From Alkaliphilus sp. B6464 (lineage in GTDB: Bacteria; Bacillota; Clostridia; Peptostreptococcales; Natronincolaceae): a stretch of 64,000 nucleotides of DNA. The notes under the pieces were generated by a model. It made no database searches and had not been told where the DNA came from. It was given only the letters and a program-made list of their open reading frames with translations. Each line of letters opens with the position of its first letter. The stretch's first letter is position 1. The stretch is taken from contig NZ_CP058557.1 in the NCBI RefSeq assembly GCF_018141165.1, positions 2,914,001-2,978,000 on the forward strand, given 5' to 3'. Made by a program: the position numbers and the translations under genes. Below, in pieces: positions 1 to 9,937 of this stretch.

Positions 1-1
1 T

Positions 2-304
2 AATGCACAAAACTGTATAGGTTATTTATATATGACTAGTAGCTCGGGTGATATTATATTAGATCTTGAAAATACATCTGGAAATATAGATTTATCTACA
101 TCTTCTGGAGATATGACATTAAAACTATCTGATAAATCAAACTATGCAGTTACAGGTTCAACTTCTTCAGGAACCTTTAAATCTAATATTCCAATGACTA
201 TAGATGAAAATAAGAGTGGTAGATTTAAGGGAACAATAGGTTCTGGAGATAAATATATTAAGATATCAACTTCATCTGGAGATGTTAGATTTGATAAAAG
301 ATAA
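2..304 (+). CDS. DUF4097-type repeat protein, C-terminal part (5' end outside window)
   Basis: The frame is open from base 2, so the gene begins before the window; the ATG at 32 is only an internal methionine. The visible part has repeated short strands built on T-S-S-G-D and S-G-N/D-I turns, the pattern of DUF4097 putative adhesin beta-helical domains. These proteins often sit with PadR and DUF1700 genes, and such an operon lies at 11.2-12.4 kb, but no direct link to this fragment is visible. Family call from motif; function unknown. A hairpin terminator follows at 373-415. Confidence 0.7.
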   Translation, partial: NAQNCIGYLYMTSSSGDIILDLENTSGNIDLSTSSGDMTLKLSDKSNYAVTGSTSSGTFKSNIPMTIDENKSGRFKGTIGSGDKYIKISTSSGDVRFDKR

Positions 305-372
305 ATAAAGTTTAAAGGATATTTTATTGAATTTATCCGAGAGTATAGATAAATATTAAATATTAATAGGAG

Positions 373-415
373 AAAAGGAAAAATTCGCTAATAATTTAGT
401 GAATTTTTCCTTTTT
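373..415 (+). terminator. Rho-independent terminator, possibly bidirectional
   Basis: A 14 bp stem (arms 373-386 and 401-414) with further pairing toward the loop is followed by T-rich sequence. It lies between the convergent DUF4097 fragment and the LUD-domain gene and could serve both. Confidence 0.85.
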
Positions 416-507
416 ATTATCTTCTTTTTTATATATTATGAATCTTAAAACCATTCTTTTATTAGAGCTCTATAAAAAAACACATGTCTAAATTTTCAAT
501 AATATAA

Positions 508-1149
508 TCAATAGCCTAACTCCTTATTAACAATGATTACATGAATCCTTCCTTTCGCACTCTGTCTCTTAATTACTGTATATTCATTACAGATTCTACC
601 CTCAGTTTTACAATCCATGCAATGCCCTACCTTTGTACAAGGATTATTTTTGTGAAGCCTTATATTATTAGCAGGGGCTGCCGTCTCCTCAACTCTTGAA
701 ATAGCCTGCTCTATATTTTTTACTAACTTATTGATTCCTACTACTACTATAACTTGATCTGGTCCATATAACATAGCTGCTACTCTGTTCCCATTTCCAT
801 CTACATTATAAAGTTCGCCATTTTCAGTAATAGCATTACTGCCTGTTAAGTATGTATTAGCAAAAAAACTCTGTCTAAAAATTTCTTTCATATCTGCAGG
901 AGCTATACCTTCTTTATATCTATCTAAAAGTTTATAATTTCCCTTTCTAAGAAGATCAATAGCACCTATTTCAAAAAGTGTCATAGAACCCCCGATTCCT
1001 ACTAAGCTTCCTTCTTCTACTAACTCTTTAATTTTTTCCAAGGCTTCCTTTTCTGTTTCTACATAATATCCACTCATATTGTTATTTTCTAAATTTTTTA
1101 TGGTTCTTTGTACTCTAGCATCTACAATAAATTTAGCATTTGAATCCAT
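508..1149 (-). CDS. LUD-domain protein (DUF162, lactate-utilisation-like)
   Basis: A 213-residue protein matching the LUD fold of LutB/LutC-type proteins, with the nucleotide-binding-like G-I-G-G-S-M stretch near residue 52 and a T-G-S-N-A-I-T segment in the middle. Stand-alone LUD proteins of this size are common in Clostridia and their role is not settled. The C-terminal region carries a C-x5-C-x2-C cluster (CTKVGHCMDC) followed by another Cys (RIC), which could bind metal or a cluster. No lutA or lutB partner lies nearby, so lactate oxidation cannot be inferred. Single-gene unit, convergent with the gene before it. Confidence 0.8.
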   Translation of the reverse strand: MDSNAKFIVDARVQRTIKNLENNNMSGYYVETEKEALEKIKELVEEGSLVGIGGSMTLFEIGAIDLLRKGNYKLLDRYKEGIAPADMKEIFRQSFFANTYLTGSNAITENGELYNVDGNGNRVAAMLYGPDQVIVVVGINKLVKNIEQAISRVEETAAPANNIRLHKNNPCTKVGHCMDCKTEGRICNEYTVIKRQSAKGRIHVIIVNKELGY

Positions 1150-1211
1150 TGCTTTCCACTCCCCATTTTTATACTATTATAACATATATAAATTATAATC
1201 TCAAAATTGAT

Positions 1212-1310
1212 ATGGTAAGTTTAATTTTTGGAATGACAGGATGTATTGTAAGAAATCAAAGTTCAGTACACAATACTATTACGGAAGGTCAGAAAGTGAC
1301 TATTTGTTAA
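1212..1310 (+). pseudogene. Remnant copy of the lipoprotein gene at 23710
   Basis: Bases 1211-1303 match the 5' part of the lipoprotein gene at about 23739-23830 with only a few substitutions. The copy reads through the lipobox (F-G-M-T-G-C) and 32 codons to a TAA at 1308-1310. The start region and everything after residue 42 of the intact gene are missing. Its 3' end overlaps the last codons of the beta-lactamase-fold gene on the other strand. It is a decayed partial duplicate. Confidence 0.8.
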
Positions 1311-2298
1311 TGGAACTAAATATATTCCTTCTTAATTCCCATACATTGCATCCAAAATTACTTACTGCCGTAATACTAGTATTGTTAACTGTATCATAAC
1401 TCGATATAAAACTTACCCCTGGATCGCAACCTTGAAAATATGGTATATATGTATTATCTTCTATCTTACCAAGCCAAATACCATATCCATAGTATTCTGA
1501 ATTACTGCTACTTTGTACACTTAACATCTGTTCCAACATTTTATTAGAAATAAGTTTTTCACTTAATAAATTTGACCAAAACTTATTTATATCTAAAACT
1601 GTAGTAAATCCTCCTCCTGCACCAGTTCCTTTAACATCTACACTATAAATATTGGTATAATATTCTCCACGTTGTTTGTCATATATATACGAGTTAGCAC
1701 AATTTTCAGGTAATCTATCCAATTCATAGTAACCTGTATCAAACATACTACAAGGTTCAAAAACATTCTTTTTTAGGTATTCATCAAATAATTGACCTGT
1801 TAACTTTTCAATAATTAAACCTAATACAACAAAGCCAGTATTATTGTATTGAAATCTTTCTCCTGGTCGATACATCATAGCTTTGTTAATAAAAAGTGGT
1901 ATTAAATCAGATGACTTCCTAATTTTATAGTTAGGATAATCTTTCCACAACTCATCATATTCACTCATTATACTTTCATCAAAGTAATCTGGAATTCCAG
2001 ATGTATGACACAACAGTTGTCTAACTGTTATTCTCTTATCAATTTCCTTTAAACCAAAATCAAGTAAATTTCCTATGTTATCATCAAATCTTAATTTTCC
2101 ACTTTCTATTAGTTGCAAAATGGCAACTGCAACAAAAACTTTTCCTGCCGAAGCAGTAGCAAATTTGGTATTAAGTTTATTAGGAATTTTATTGGACAAA
2201 TCAGCATAACCATAGTTTTTTTCAAAAATCACAGTTCCATTTTTAACAACAGAAATACAGCCACTAAAATCTTTCTCTACCATCTCTTCAAATTCCAT
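1300..2298 (-). CDS. Serine hydrolase of the class C beta-lactamase / PBP4* family
   Basis: A 332-residue protein with the family's catalytic S-x-x-K (S50-A-G-K53) and the Y-x-N element (Q-Y-N-N-T-G) near residue 151. No signal peptide or membrane anchor is visible, so it probably acts in the cytoplasm. Family members include esterases, D-aminopeptidases and penicillin-binding-like enzymes; the substrate cannot be read from sequence. A strong GGAGGAG precedes the ATG. It stands alone. The final codons overlap a lipoprotein remnant on the opposite strand, so the C-terminus may have been altered. Confidence 0.8.
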   Translation of the reverse strand: MEFEEMVEKDFSGCISVVKNGTVIFEKNYGYADLSNKIPNKLNTKFATASAGKVFVAVAILQLIESGKLRFDDNIGNLLDFGLKEIDKRITVRQLLCHTSGIPDYFDESIMSEYDELWKDYPNYKIRKSSDLIPLFINKAMMYRPGERFQYNNTGFVVLGLIIEKLTGQLFDEYLKKNVFEPCSMFDTGYYELDRLPENCANSYIYDKQRGEYYTNIYSVDVKGTGAGGGFTTVLDINKFWSNLLSEKLISNKMLEQMLSVQSSSNSEYYGYGIWLGKIEDNTYIPYFQGCDPGVSFISSYDTVNNTSITAVSNFGCNVWELRRNIFSSINK

Positions 2299-2523
2299 TT
2301 TTCTCCTCCATTTATATTAAATAATTTTTACTTCGCTATATTTTACTGATGTTTATTAGCATTATGCAAATCAATCTGTTACGTCTAAAAAGATGATACG
2401 CAATATAGTTTACTAAAAGATAATGCTTTTAACCTTTCTAATCTTTTTTATAGAGCTCACACAAAAATCCACTACCTCCAAATATAGAAATAATTGAACT
2501 AAATATTAAAGTGCTCTCATAAG

Positions 2524-3147
2524 TCATAGAAAAATTAGACCATATACCATCATTGAATAAAGTAAGTAATTATCAGAAGATGGTCTCGAATCCTTAGTTT
2601 GCCTAAACCGACCTCCTTCCATTTCTTCTAATAAAACTTGTGTAATATCGTGATTAGTTATTTCTATTTTCAAGCTATCTCTAGAACCTCGCTCTCCGAT
2701 TTCTAGCATTTGAATCTTATTAGCTGAAGTTAGTACAGAAATATCAAATAATATTTCCATCTCTAAGGTTTGCTTAATTTCCCATGATCCACGAAATTGA
2801 TCAAATATGGAAAATGCAACTTTCTTACCTACTCCTTTTCCTCTATAATTACGCATTATAAAAAAATCACTAATTACATTAGTTTTCTCTACTAAACTTA
2901 ATACTGTAAACTCCTTAGGAACATCAAGAATAATAAAAGCAAACCCAGCGATTTCATCGTCAACTTTGACTATAAATGGGCGCCGATAATTATCTGTCCA
3001 TTGATTATCTAAATACTTATATGAATATAACCCATGTTTATTTAATACATGTCCATCAAATTCACTAGAATCATATCAATATAACTGAATCAAATTATAT
3101 AAAATAGTTTTATCTTCATATGGGACAAGCGTTACTTGAATATCCAT
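2524..3147 (-). pseudogene. GNAT N-acetyltransferase interrupted by one in-frame TGA
   Basis: Reading from the ATG at 3147, a 208-codon frame is continuous except for TGA at codon 24 (3076-3078). Residues after the stop continue in the same frame with typical GNAT sequence, including the acetyl-CoA pyrophosphate loop R-G-K-G-V-G-K near residue 102. The ATG at 2856 would give only the C-terminal 110 residues, lacking strand beta-1 to beta-3, so an active product is unlikely. A single-base nonsense change best explains it; a sequencing error is possible. Confidence 0.8.
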
Positions 3148-3578
3148 TTTTAAGACTCCTCTCATACTTGTTTTAAATTTTAAAAGTTACACTAGTACAT
3201 ACCTATCTACAAATATGTATCAAATCATATTCTCACTATATGCTAATTATAACATTAATTTCAAAATATTGTATATCAGTAAAAACATCTGCTATCTTTC
3301 TTTAAAATTAGTATCTTTGTATATAAGTATATTTAGCTATAATGCCATTAAAGCTATTTTAAATTTTCTATGTACATTAATGTGTTAAATATCGAATTAA
3401 AAAAGCAGCTCAAAAATCAAACTACTTCTTTTTTATGTACTATTTTAAATTCATAAGTGTACTTGTACTTATTGGCATTTCTAAAATATCTTTATCCTTT
3501 ATAGACTGTAAATAACGCCTTGTAGCTTATATTCTCATATTCTAATATCCTGTAATTTATCTAATGTTGCTATTTATA
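3148..3578. other. AT-rich intergenic stretch without recognisable gene
   Basis: No ORF with a ribosome site and no structured RNA was recognised here. The region ends at the strong hairpin at 3579. Confidence 0.5.
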
Positions 3579-3624
3579 CGGTACAATTTTGATACATTTT
3601 TGTATCAAAATCGTACCGGCTTTT
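3579..3624 (+). terminator. Strong 18 bp hairpin followed by T-tract
   Basis: Arms 3579-3596 and 3601-3618 are complementary with one mismatch around a four-base loop and are followed by CTTTTTG. It looks like an intrinsic terminator on the plus strand, but no plus-strand gene is visible upstream. Confidence 0.65.
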
Positions 3625-3763
3625 TGTTGTTAATATTAAACTTGAAAATAGATGTCCCCTATAGTTCTGGCGAAGGTTTTATGACAATATAATTTAAACT
3701 AATTCGGAATTAGGAGTATAACATTTCAATATCAGAACTTAGAAAAAAACCTCGCAAAAACAA

Positions 3764-3790
3764 TAAAAAACACCAGCCCTTAAGCTAGTG
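3764..3790 (-). terminator. Terminator of RNase P RNA
   Basis: On the minus strand a 7 bp stem (CACTAGC/GCTGGTG) is followed by a run of T. It sits 16 bases beyond the 3' end of the RNase P RNA. Confidence 0.75.
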
Positions 3791-3805
3791 TAATTAATAT
3801 TTAAA

Positions 3806-4194
3806 GTGAGCAAATCTATAAGCCGAGTTCTGTGTTAGACGATCATCTATCTAGGCCGGCTGTTACCAGACGGCTCAAGCAACCTACCACGGAACACGAC
3901 GGGTCGCCGCTTTTTTGTTCCTACTTGGTCTTGCTCCAGGCGGGGTTTACATAGCAGACTAGTCACCTAGCCTCTGGTGAGCTCTTACCTCACCTTTCCA
4001 GCCTTACCAGACAGCTACAAGCTGTTCTCACCACAAACTCAATATTTCTACTGAGCAATGGTTCTGGCGGTATCTCTCTGTTGCACTTTCCTTGGGGTCG
4101 CCCCCACTGGGTGTTACCCAGCGCCTTACCCTATGGAGCTCGGACTTTCCTCGTTCACAGCATAGCTGTGCCCGCGATCATCTGACTTACTCAC
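3806..4194 (-). ncRNA. rnpB: RNase P RNA component
   Basis: The minus strand carries the conserved GAGGAAAGTCCGAGCTC near the 5' end, a central A-C-A-G-A-G-A region, and a 3' part reading AACTCGGCTTATAG. The 5' GTGAG pairs with the 3' CTCAC, closing helix P1, so the RNA runs from about 4194 to 3806 (389 nt). It is the catalytic RNA that removes 5' leaders from pre-tRNAs. Terminator at 3764-3790. Confidence 0.95.
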
Positions 4195-4267
4195 AATATT
4201 ATTTTTTTAAAGTAGATTTTAATCATAACACTATTTAATCAAAATGTCAAAATGTAAAAAATGGTAC

Positions 4268-4675
4268 CTATTTTTTGTCCATAGCTTCATTAGCTAATTG
4301 ATCTGCCCTTTTATTTAACTCTCTACGTATATGTATAATTTCAAAACTCTTAAACTTTTTAACTAGTGGCATAACCATATTATACATTGGGATCATTCGT
4401 TCGTTTTTAACTTTATATTCTCCTTTAATTTGCTTTACTACTAGTTCGCTATCTAAATAGCATGTTAATTTTTCAATACCAATGTCTAGGGCGGCTTCTA
4501 GTCCACGGCTAAGAGCCTTATATTCTGCAACATTATTAGTTTGCTCTCCAACATATTGGCTAATTTCTCTTATTACATTTCCGTCTTTATCTTCTATAAG
4601 TATACCTATTCCTGCTATTCCTGGGTTACCCCTAGATCCTCCATCAGTATAAATTATCGCCTCTTTTAAGTCCAT
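4268..4675 (-). CDS. Ribonuclease HI-like protein
   Basis: A 135-residue RNase H fold protein with the acidic catalytic set visible as D11 (Y-T-D-G-G), E51 (A-E-Y), D75 (L-D-S-E-L-V) and D125 (R-A-D-Q-L-A-N). The family cleaves RNA in RNA-DNA hybrids. It is the short stand-alone form lacking the basic loop of E. coli RNase HI, as usual in Firmicutes. It lies between rnpB and nif3 on the same strand, 47 bases after nif3. Confidence 0.85.
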   Translation of the reverse strand: MDLKEAIIYTDGGSRGNPGIAGIGILIEDKDGNVIREISQYVGEQTNNVAEYKALSRGLEAALDIGIEKLTCYLDSELVVKQIKGEYKVKNERMIPMYNMVMPLVKKFKSFEIIHIRRELNKRADQLANEAMDKK

Positions 4676-4722
4676 ACAATCACCCTTTTAATATATTTTT
4701 AGTGTTATTATTATATATGTAA

Positions 4723-5550
4723 TTAAAGTGTTTGAAAAGGATTAATGTCTATACTCGATGCTATAATATTTACATTTAATCCTCTTTTTCTTACTTCATC
4801 AGATAAATAGTCGGCTAAAAAGTTAGCAAAAAATTTTTCGCTATGGTAATGTTCAATATCAATTACATTTATTCCCTGGGAAATTGCATCTTGAGCATCG
4901 TGATACTTTACATCTCCAGTAATTACACATTGACAGCCTTCATAGATGGCGGACTGTATAAGATCTGCACCACTTCCATTAATTACAGCTACATTTTCAA
5001 TAGTAGCCTCTAAATCTCCTGCTACTCTAATATATTTAATATTAATTTGTTCTTTAATTTCTGTTACCAGCCTAGCTAGTGTTTTAGGATTATTTAACCT
5101 TCCAACTCTTCCAATTCCATTGGATGGTTCTTCATCTTCTATAGAATAAATATTATTTCCTACTTCTTCTAAAATCTTTGTATCTTTTATATTTAATCTA
5201 TCTGCAATATAATCGTTTAATCCTCCAGATGCTGCATCTATATTAGTATGGGCAGCATAAATACTAATATTGTTTTTAATAGCCTTATAAATAAGTTTTC
5301 CTTTCATATCTTCCTTTGTAATATTTTTTAATGGAGAGAAAATCATTGGATGGTGAGTAACAATCATATTAACATTATTTTTAATAGCCTCGTCTAAAAT
5401 ATCTTCTGTTATTTCTAGTGTTGTCAAAACAGCAGTTACACTATCTTCTTTACTTCCTAGCTGTAAACCTACATTATCCCATTTATATGCGTAGCTTAAA
5501 GGAGCTAAATTTTCGATAATCTGAGTTATATCGCCTACTTTTATAGACAC
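4723..5550 (-). CDS. Nif3-like dinuclear metal-centre protein (YqfO family)
   Basis: A 275-residue Nif3-family protein with metal-ligand motifs T-H-H-P (H66, H67), A-H-T-N-I-D and the C-terminal D-I-E-H-Y-H-S-E. It is the short form without the inserted CutA-like domain. Members form toroidal hexamers with a di-metal site; proposed activities include GTP cyclohydrolase-like hydrolysis, but the role is unsettled. The start is GTG, behind GGAGGTG, and overlaps the end of trmK by 10 bases, so the two are translationally coupled. This trmK-nif3 pair after sigA is conserved in Firmicutes. Confidence 0.9.
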   Translation of the reverse strand: MSIKVGDITQIIENLAPLSYAYKWDNVGLQLGSKEDSVTAVLTTLEITEDILDEAIKNNVNMIVTHHPMIFSPLKNITKEDMKGKLIYKAIKNNISIYAAHTNIDAASGGLNDYIADRLNIKDTKILEEVGNNIYSIEDEEPSNGIGRVGRLNNPKTLARLVTEIKEQINIKYIRVAGDLEATIENVAVINGSGADLIQSAIYEGCQCVITGDVKYHDAQDAISQGINVIDIEHYHSEKFFANFLADYLSDEVRKRGLNVNIIASSIDINPFQTL

Positions 5551-6236
5551 TCAAGCACCTCCTCTAGTTTTTTTAGTTTAATATTCATCTCTTTTAATTT
5601 TTCAACTGAAGGCTCAGAGGCATTATTGGATATGTTTTCTATAACCATTTTTGTTGCTCTTATTTTCCCACTAATAAACTCAATAGCTAATGGTTTTGGA
5701 TTACTATTTATGTGAAATCCAATTTCATAGCAAATTTGATCCCTTATTTCTTGTATTCCATGAGTTGCCACAATAATTTCATAAATATGATGGTCTTCTT
5801 TAACTAATAGATCCTTTTCTATAGTAAAGCCATTATTTATTAAATACTTTCTTAGTTCTGGTTGGGCTTGCATTGGCTGAAGAATTAAGGTATTAAGTTT
5901 TTCTACTACTTTCTTTGAAGTAGTTAATAAATCACTTATTAATAATCCACCCATACCTGCAACAATAACAGTATCTACTTCCCCAGGTTTTAAAATTGAA
6001 AGTCCACTTCCTAGTCTAGTTTCTGCCACGTCTGAAAGGGCATATTTTTGAATATTATTTTCAGCACTCTCTAAAGGTTTTTGGTTAATATCCCCTGCTA
6101 TTACAAAGGGACTTATTTTATTTTTCAATAAATATATAGGAATATATCCATGATCTGTTCCTATATCAGCTACAACATCTCCTTCTATAACTTGATCTAC
6201 TATTTTTTGTAATCTTGGAGTTAGTTTTATGCTCAA
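5541..6236 (-). CDS. trmK: tRNA (adenine-22-N1)-methyltransferase
   Basis: Rossmann-type SAM methyltransferase of the TrmK/YqfN family, which methylates A22 of tRNAs with S-adenosylmethionine. The SAM site is V-A-D-I-G-T-D-H-G-Y, followed by A-G-D-I-N. The frame can be extended to an ATG at 6317, but AGGTGA lies just before a TTG at 6236. That start gives 231 residues, the usual family length, and begins S-I-K-L-T-P-R-L as in relatives. It overlaps nif3. A divergent small gene begins at 6341. Confidence 0.88.
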   Translation of the reverse strand: MSIKLTPRLQKIVDQVIEGDVVADIGTDHGYIPIYLLKNKISPFVIAGDINQKPLESAENNIQKYALSDVAETRLGSGLSILKPGEVDTVIVAGMGGLLISDLLTTSKKVVEKLNTLILQPMQAQPELRKYLINNGFTIEKDLLVKEDHHIYEIIVATHGIQEIRDQICYEIGFHINSNPKPLAIEFISGKIRATKMVIENISNNASEPSVEKLKEMNIKLKKLEEVLECL

Positions 6237-6340
6237 TTCTAAATCACCTCTTTTAAATTTAGCTATTGAATTATCATTTACAAAAGGTACCATCATATTT
6301 TTTATAAACCTTCCCAAACTAATTGAAAGGAGGTTTCATC

Positions 6341-6544
6341 ATGCCAAATACTAAAAAAAGACCTAAAAAAGTTATACGCCCAGAGGAATTGATAAGCTTT
6401 AGCTGGGGTGGAACAACTCAAGAATGGGAAGAAGAAGCGGATCAAATAATGCACATCTTACAAGACCAACTAGATAATCAAGAATCCGATGAAGAACTTC
6501 AGAATAAAATAGAATATGGACTTAGATGGAACTATTGGCATTAA
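6341..6544 (+). CDS. Small acidic protein of unknown function
   Basis: The ATG at 6341 follows GAAAGGAGG, so the 67-residue product starting M-P-N-T-K-K is preferred over the longer frame from 6323. The protein has a basic N-terminus (KKRPKK), a W-G-G-T-T-Q-E-W segment and an acidic, likely helical middle. I do not recognise the family. It is divergent from trmK and ends before a clear terminator, so it is probably an independent gene. Confidence 0.6.
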   Translation: MPNTKKRPKKVIRPEELISFSWGGTTQEWEEEADQIMHILQDQLDNQESDEELQNKIEYGLRWNYWH

Positions 6545-6590
6545 ATATATCCTAAATATTAACTACCTATTTTGTTAGTTTATTATCAAA

Positions 6591-6621
6591 AATAGATTCG
6601 CATTTTTGCGAATCTATTTTT
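6591..6621 (+). terminator. Rho-independent terminator between convergent genes
   Basis: Perfect 11 bp stem (AATAGATTCGC/GCGAATCTATT) with a 5-base loop followed by TTTTT. It lies after the small plus-strand gene and 160 bases downstream of sigA. Confidence 0.85.
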
Positions 6622-6781
6622 CATTATATGAGAACGTATAAATTAAAAAATTATTAATTATCTTTAAAGAAGTAGAAGATTGGTAGTATTTAAGGCACTT
6701 GAAAATTCAGAGTAAATTTTGAGTGTACTATAAACCGATACAATACCATCAGACAAATTGTTATAAAGCGAAACTATATTT

Positions 6782-7897
6782 TTACTCTAAATAATCCTTT
6801 AACTTTTTACTTCGACTAGGGTGTCTAAGCTTTCTTAATGCTTTTGCTTCAATTTGTCTTATTCTCTCTCTTGTTACATCAAACTTTTTACCTACTTCTT
6901 CTAAGGTTCTTGCTCTACCGTCATCTAATCCGAAACGTAATCTTAATACTTTTTGTTCTCTAGGTGTTAGTGTATCCAATACCTCAACAAGTTGCTCTTT
7001 CAATAATGAAAATGCTGCTGCCTCTGCTGGAGCTGGTGCATCATCATCTGGAATAAAATCTCCTAAATGACTATCTTCTTCTTCACCAATAGGTGTTTCT
7101 AAAGAAACTGGTTCCTGAGCAATTTTAAGTATCTCTCGAACCTTGTCCTCTGAAAGATCCATTTCAACCGCAATTTCTTCTGGTCTTGGGTCTCTTCCTA
7201 ACTCTTGTAACAACTGTCTTGATACACGAATCAATTTGTTAATTGTTTCAACCATATGAACGGGTATTCTAATAGTTCGGGCTTGATCCGCTATTGCTCT
7301 TGTAATTGCTTGACGTATCCACCATGTAGCATAGGTACTAAACTTAAATCCCTTTTTATAGTCAAACTTTTCTACAGCCTTAATAAGTCCTAAATTTCCT
7401 TCTTGAATTAAATCTAGAAAGAGCATACCTCTACCTACATATCGCTTTGCAATACTTACAACTAACCTTAAATTGGCTTCAACTAACTTTTTCTTTGCCT
7501 CTTCGTCTCCTGCATCCATTCTTTTTGCTAGATTAATTTCTTCTTCAGCAGATAATAAAGGCACTTTCCCAATTTCTTTTAAATACATTCTAACAGGATC
7601 ATCTATATTGACCCCTTTTAGCAAACTAGCATCATCTTCAATATGTTCTTCTACTTCCATCTCCGGTTCTAATGCAGATTCATCAATATCTATGTCTTCA
7701 TCTGTATCTTCCTTATCACCTACAATATCTATACCCATTGTAGCGAAGTGATCATATATTTCATCTATTTGATCCTTATCTAAATCGACATCCTCTAATA
7801 CATCCATAATTTCGGAATAGGTAATCATCCCGCGCTTTTTACCTTTTTCTATTAGCTTTTGAATTGTCTGTTTTTTTGTATCTTTTATATTATCCAA
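6782..7897 (-). CDS. sigA: RNA polymerase primary sigma factor SigA
   Basis: A 371-residue sigma-70 protein. Region 1.1 is at the N-terminus, followed by an acidic linker (about residues 60-90), region 1.2 ([11 protein letters not shown]) and region 2 with [12 protein letters not shown] around residues 190-205. Regions 3 and 4 follow, with [14 protein letters not shown] as the -35-binding helix. It directs housekeeping transcription. It lies 18 bases after dnaG, the standard Firmicute macromolecular-synthesis pair. Confidence 0.97.
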   Translation of the reverse strand: MDNIKDTKKQTIQKLIEKGKKRGMITYSEIMDVLEDVDLDKDQIDEIYDHFATMGIDIVGDKEDTDEDIDIDESALEPEMEVEEHIEDDASLLKGVNIDDPVRMYLKEIGKVPLLSAEEEINLAKRMDAGDEEAKKKLVEANLRLVVSIAKRYVGRGMLFLDLIQEGNLGLIKAVEKFDYKKGFKFSTYATWWIRQAITRAIADQARTIRIPVHMVETINKLIRVSRQLLQELGRDPRPEEIAVEMDLSEDKVREILKIAQEPVSLETPIGEEEDSHLGDFIPDDDAPAPAEAAAFSLLKEQLVEVLDTLTPREQKVLRLRFGLDDGRARTLEEVGKKFDVTRERIRQIEAKALRKLRHPSRSKKLKDYLE

Positions 7898-7915
7898 TGT
7901 TACACCCTCCCTTCA

Positions 7916-9733
7916 TTACGCCTTCAGCTTTTGTATTTGTACATTCTTTCTCACTATTTCCATGCCTATATTTAGCAACTTGCTCTCAACCTCTTCCTTA
8001 GTTAAATTTGAATCTTTCATAATGCTATTTTGTTCTTCCTCTAATCTCTTTATATCGTAAAGTAACTTATATTTCTTTAAGTTAATAACATACTTTTCCA
8101 ATGTATTATTTAACTCAATGTGCTTAATATCAGTTGACAATATCTGCTTTATATCTTCTTTTAAATGAGGAAGTATTTCTTCTATTTGCTTTTCATCAAT
8201 GCTTTTCACGTTATCAGCTAAATATGCGACTATTTCTTGATGGCTCCAAACTGAAAAATCCTCCACAGATATACTATTCAATATATGTTGTATTAGTTTA
8301 TTATCTGTAAGCATAAATTTTATTAACTGTTTTTCTGCAATAATATGTCCCTTTTGTTCTACTAAAGGAATTATTTCTATATACTTATTATCCCTTTTGT
8401 AGTTTGAACTATACTTAACGTTATTTCTATTCATTGATATGTTTTTAGACTTACCTAATACTTCTAGTTTTATAGCTTCTTTTGAGATGCCTGTCTCATT
8501 TGCGGCCTTTTCAATGTAGGCTTCTTTTTCTATTGGACTTTTAATATCTCTTATAATAACTGCAATTCTTTTTGCAAGTTTTACCTTATCTTCAATAGTA
8601 TTACTAGAATACTTATTTTTGGCTAAAAGTATTTTATAATCTATTAGACTAATTGCATTATTAATTTGTTCCTTAAATGCTTCATTACCATAAAACTTTA
8701 TGAAATCATCTGGATCTTTTCCTTCAGGTAAAGTCATAATTCTAAATTGACACTCTACTTCATTTAGTATATCAACACTCCTCATAGTTGCTTTTATACC
8801 TGCTGTATCTCCATCAAAACATATTATAACTTCATCACAATATTTTTTTAATAGTTGACCATGATATTTTGTTAAGGATGTGCCTAATGAGGCTACTACG
8901 TTTTTAAAACCTGCCTGATGCAGGGCTATTACATCCATATATCCTTCTACTAATATCATTTGTCTGTTATTAATATTTTTACGAGCAAAATTTAAACCGT
9001 AAAGTATATTGCTTTTATTAAATATTTTTGTTTCTGGAGAATTTAGATATTTTGGTAATGAATTATCCATTACCCTTCCACCAAAACCAACCACATCTCC
9101 ACGTATATTGAATATAGGAAACATTATACGATTGCGAAAATAATCATAATATCCATTTTGTTTATTTGGTCTTATTAATCCGCACTTTTGGATATCACTT
9201 AACTGATAACCCTCCCTTTGTAAGTATAAAATAAGGTTGTCCCAGCTATTAATAGCATAACCTAATCCAAAGCTCGCTAAGGTTTTGGGATTTAGTCCCC
9301 TATTTACTAAATATTCTAAAGCTGGGTTAGGCTTTTTAGTCAAGTTACGATAGAAATATAGCCCTACTTTTCGATTAATTTCATAACAAAGATTCTTTTC
9401 TTTTATTTCTCTTTTTACTTCTTCTGAAGACTCTGTACTTTTGATTTCGATATTAGCTCGTTTCGCTAATAGTCTTACAGATTCTATAAAGTCTAAGTTT
9501 TCAATTTTCATAATAAAGCGAACCACATCGCCACCTTCGCCACAGCCAAAGCATTTGTAAATTTGCTTTTCACGATTTATAATAAAGGAAGGTGTGTTTT
9601 CACTATGAAAAGGGCATAGGGCTTTGTAAGAAGATCCTACTGATTTAACTTGTATATATTGCGAAATTACATCTATAATCTCATTACTGTCTTTTACTTC
9701 ATTAATTAACTCTTCGGGAAAAAAATTCTCCAT
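7916..9733 (-). CDS. dnaG: DNA primase
   Basis: DnaG makes RNA primers at the replication fork. The N-terminal zinc finger is visible as C40-x2-H43 and C61-x2-C64, followed by the DnaG catalytic core and the Toprim region (V-E-G-Y-M-D-V near residue 260 and F-D-G-D-T-A-G). The C-terminal helicase-binding part is less conserved. AGGTGA precedes the ATG at 9733, so that start gives 605 residues; a GTG three codons upstream overlaps the ribosome site and is less likely. Co-transcribed with sigA. Confidence 0.96.
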   Translation of the reverse strand: MENFFPEELINEVKDSNEIIDVISQYIQVKSVGSSYKALCPFHSENTPSFIINREKQIYKCFGCGEGGDVVRFIMKIENLDFIESVRLLAKRANIEIKSTESSEEVKREIKEKNLCYEINRKVGLYFYRNLTKKPNPALEYLVNRGLNPKTLASFGLGYAINSWDNLILYLQREGYQLSDIQKCGLIRPNKQNGYYDYFRNRIMFPIFNIRGDVVGFGGRVMDNSLPKYLNSPETKIFNKSNILYGLNFARKNINNRQMILVEGYMDVIALHQAGFKNVVASLGTSLTKYHGQLLKKYCDEVIICFDGDTAGIKATMRSVDILNEVECQFRIMTLPEGKDPDDFIKFYGNEAFKEQINNAISLIDYKILLAKNKYSSNTIEDKVKLAKRIAVIIRDIKSPIEKEAYIEKAANETGISKEAIKLEVLGKSKNISMNRNNVKYSSNYKRDNKYIEIIPLVEQKGHIIAEKQLIKFMLTDNKLIQHILNSISVEDFSVWSHQEIVAYLADNVKSIDEKQIEEILPHLKEDIKQILSTDIKHIELNNTLEKYVINLKKYKLLYDIKRLEEEQNSIMKDSNLTKEEVESKLLNIGMEIVRKNVQIQKLKA

Positions 9734-9937
9734 TATAATCACCTATAAATATTTATACTATATACTTCTGCTTATTTTTATAATCTCCTTCTAGCAGCAT
9801 GCAATTCCTTAAAGGTTTTATCAACAATTTTTCTCCACTAGCATATGATGAAATTTATTCGACATATATCTTAGTAATTCCTTCTTTAGAACCTAAAAAA
9901 AAACATTCTGAATATTTATCATGGTAGAACATATATA

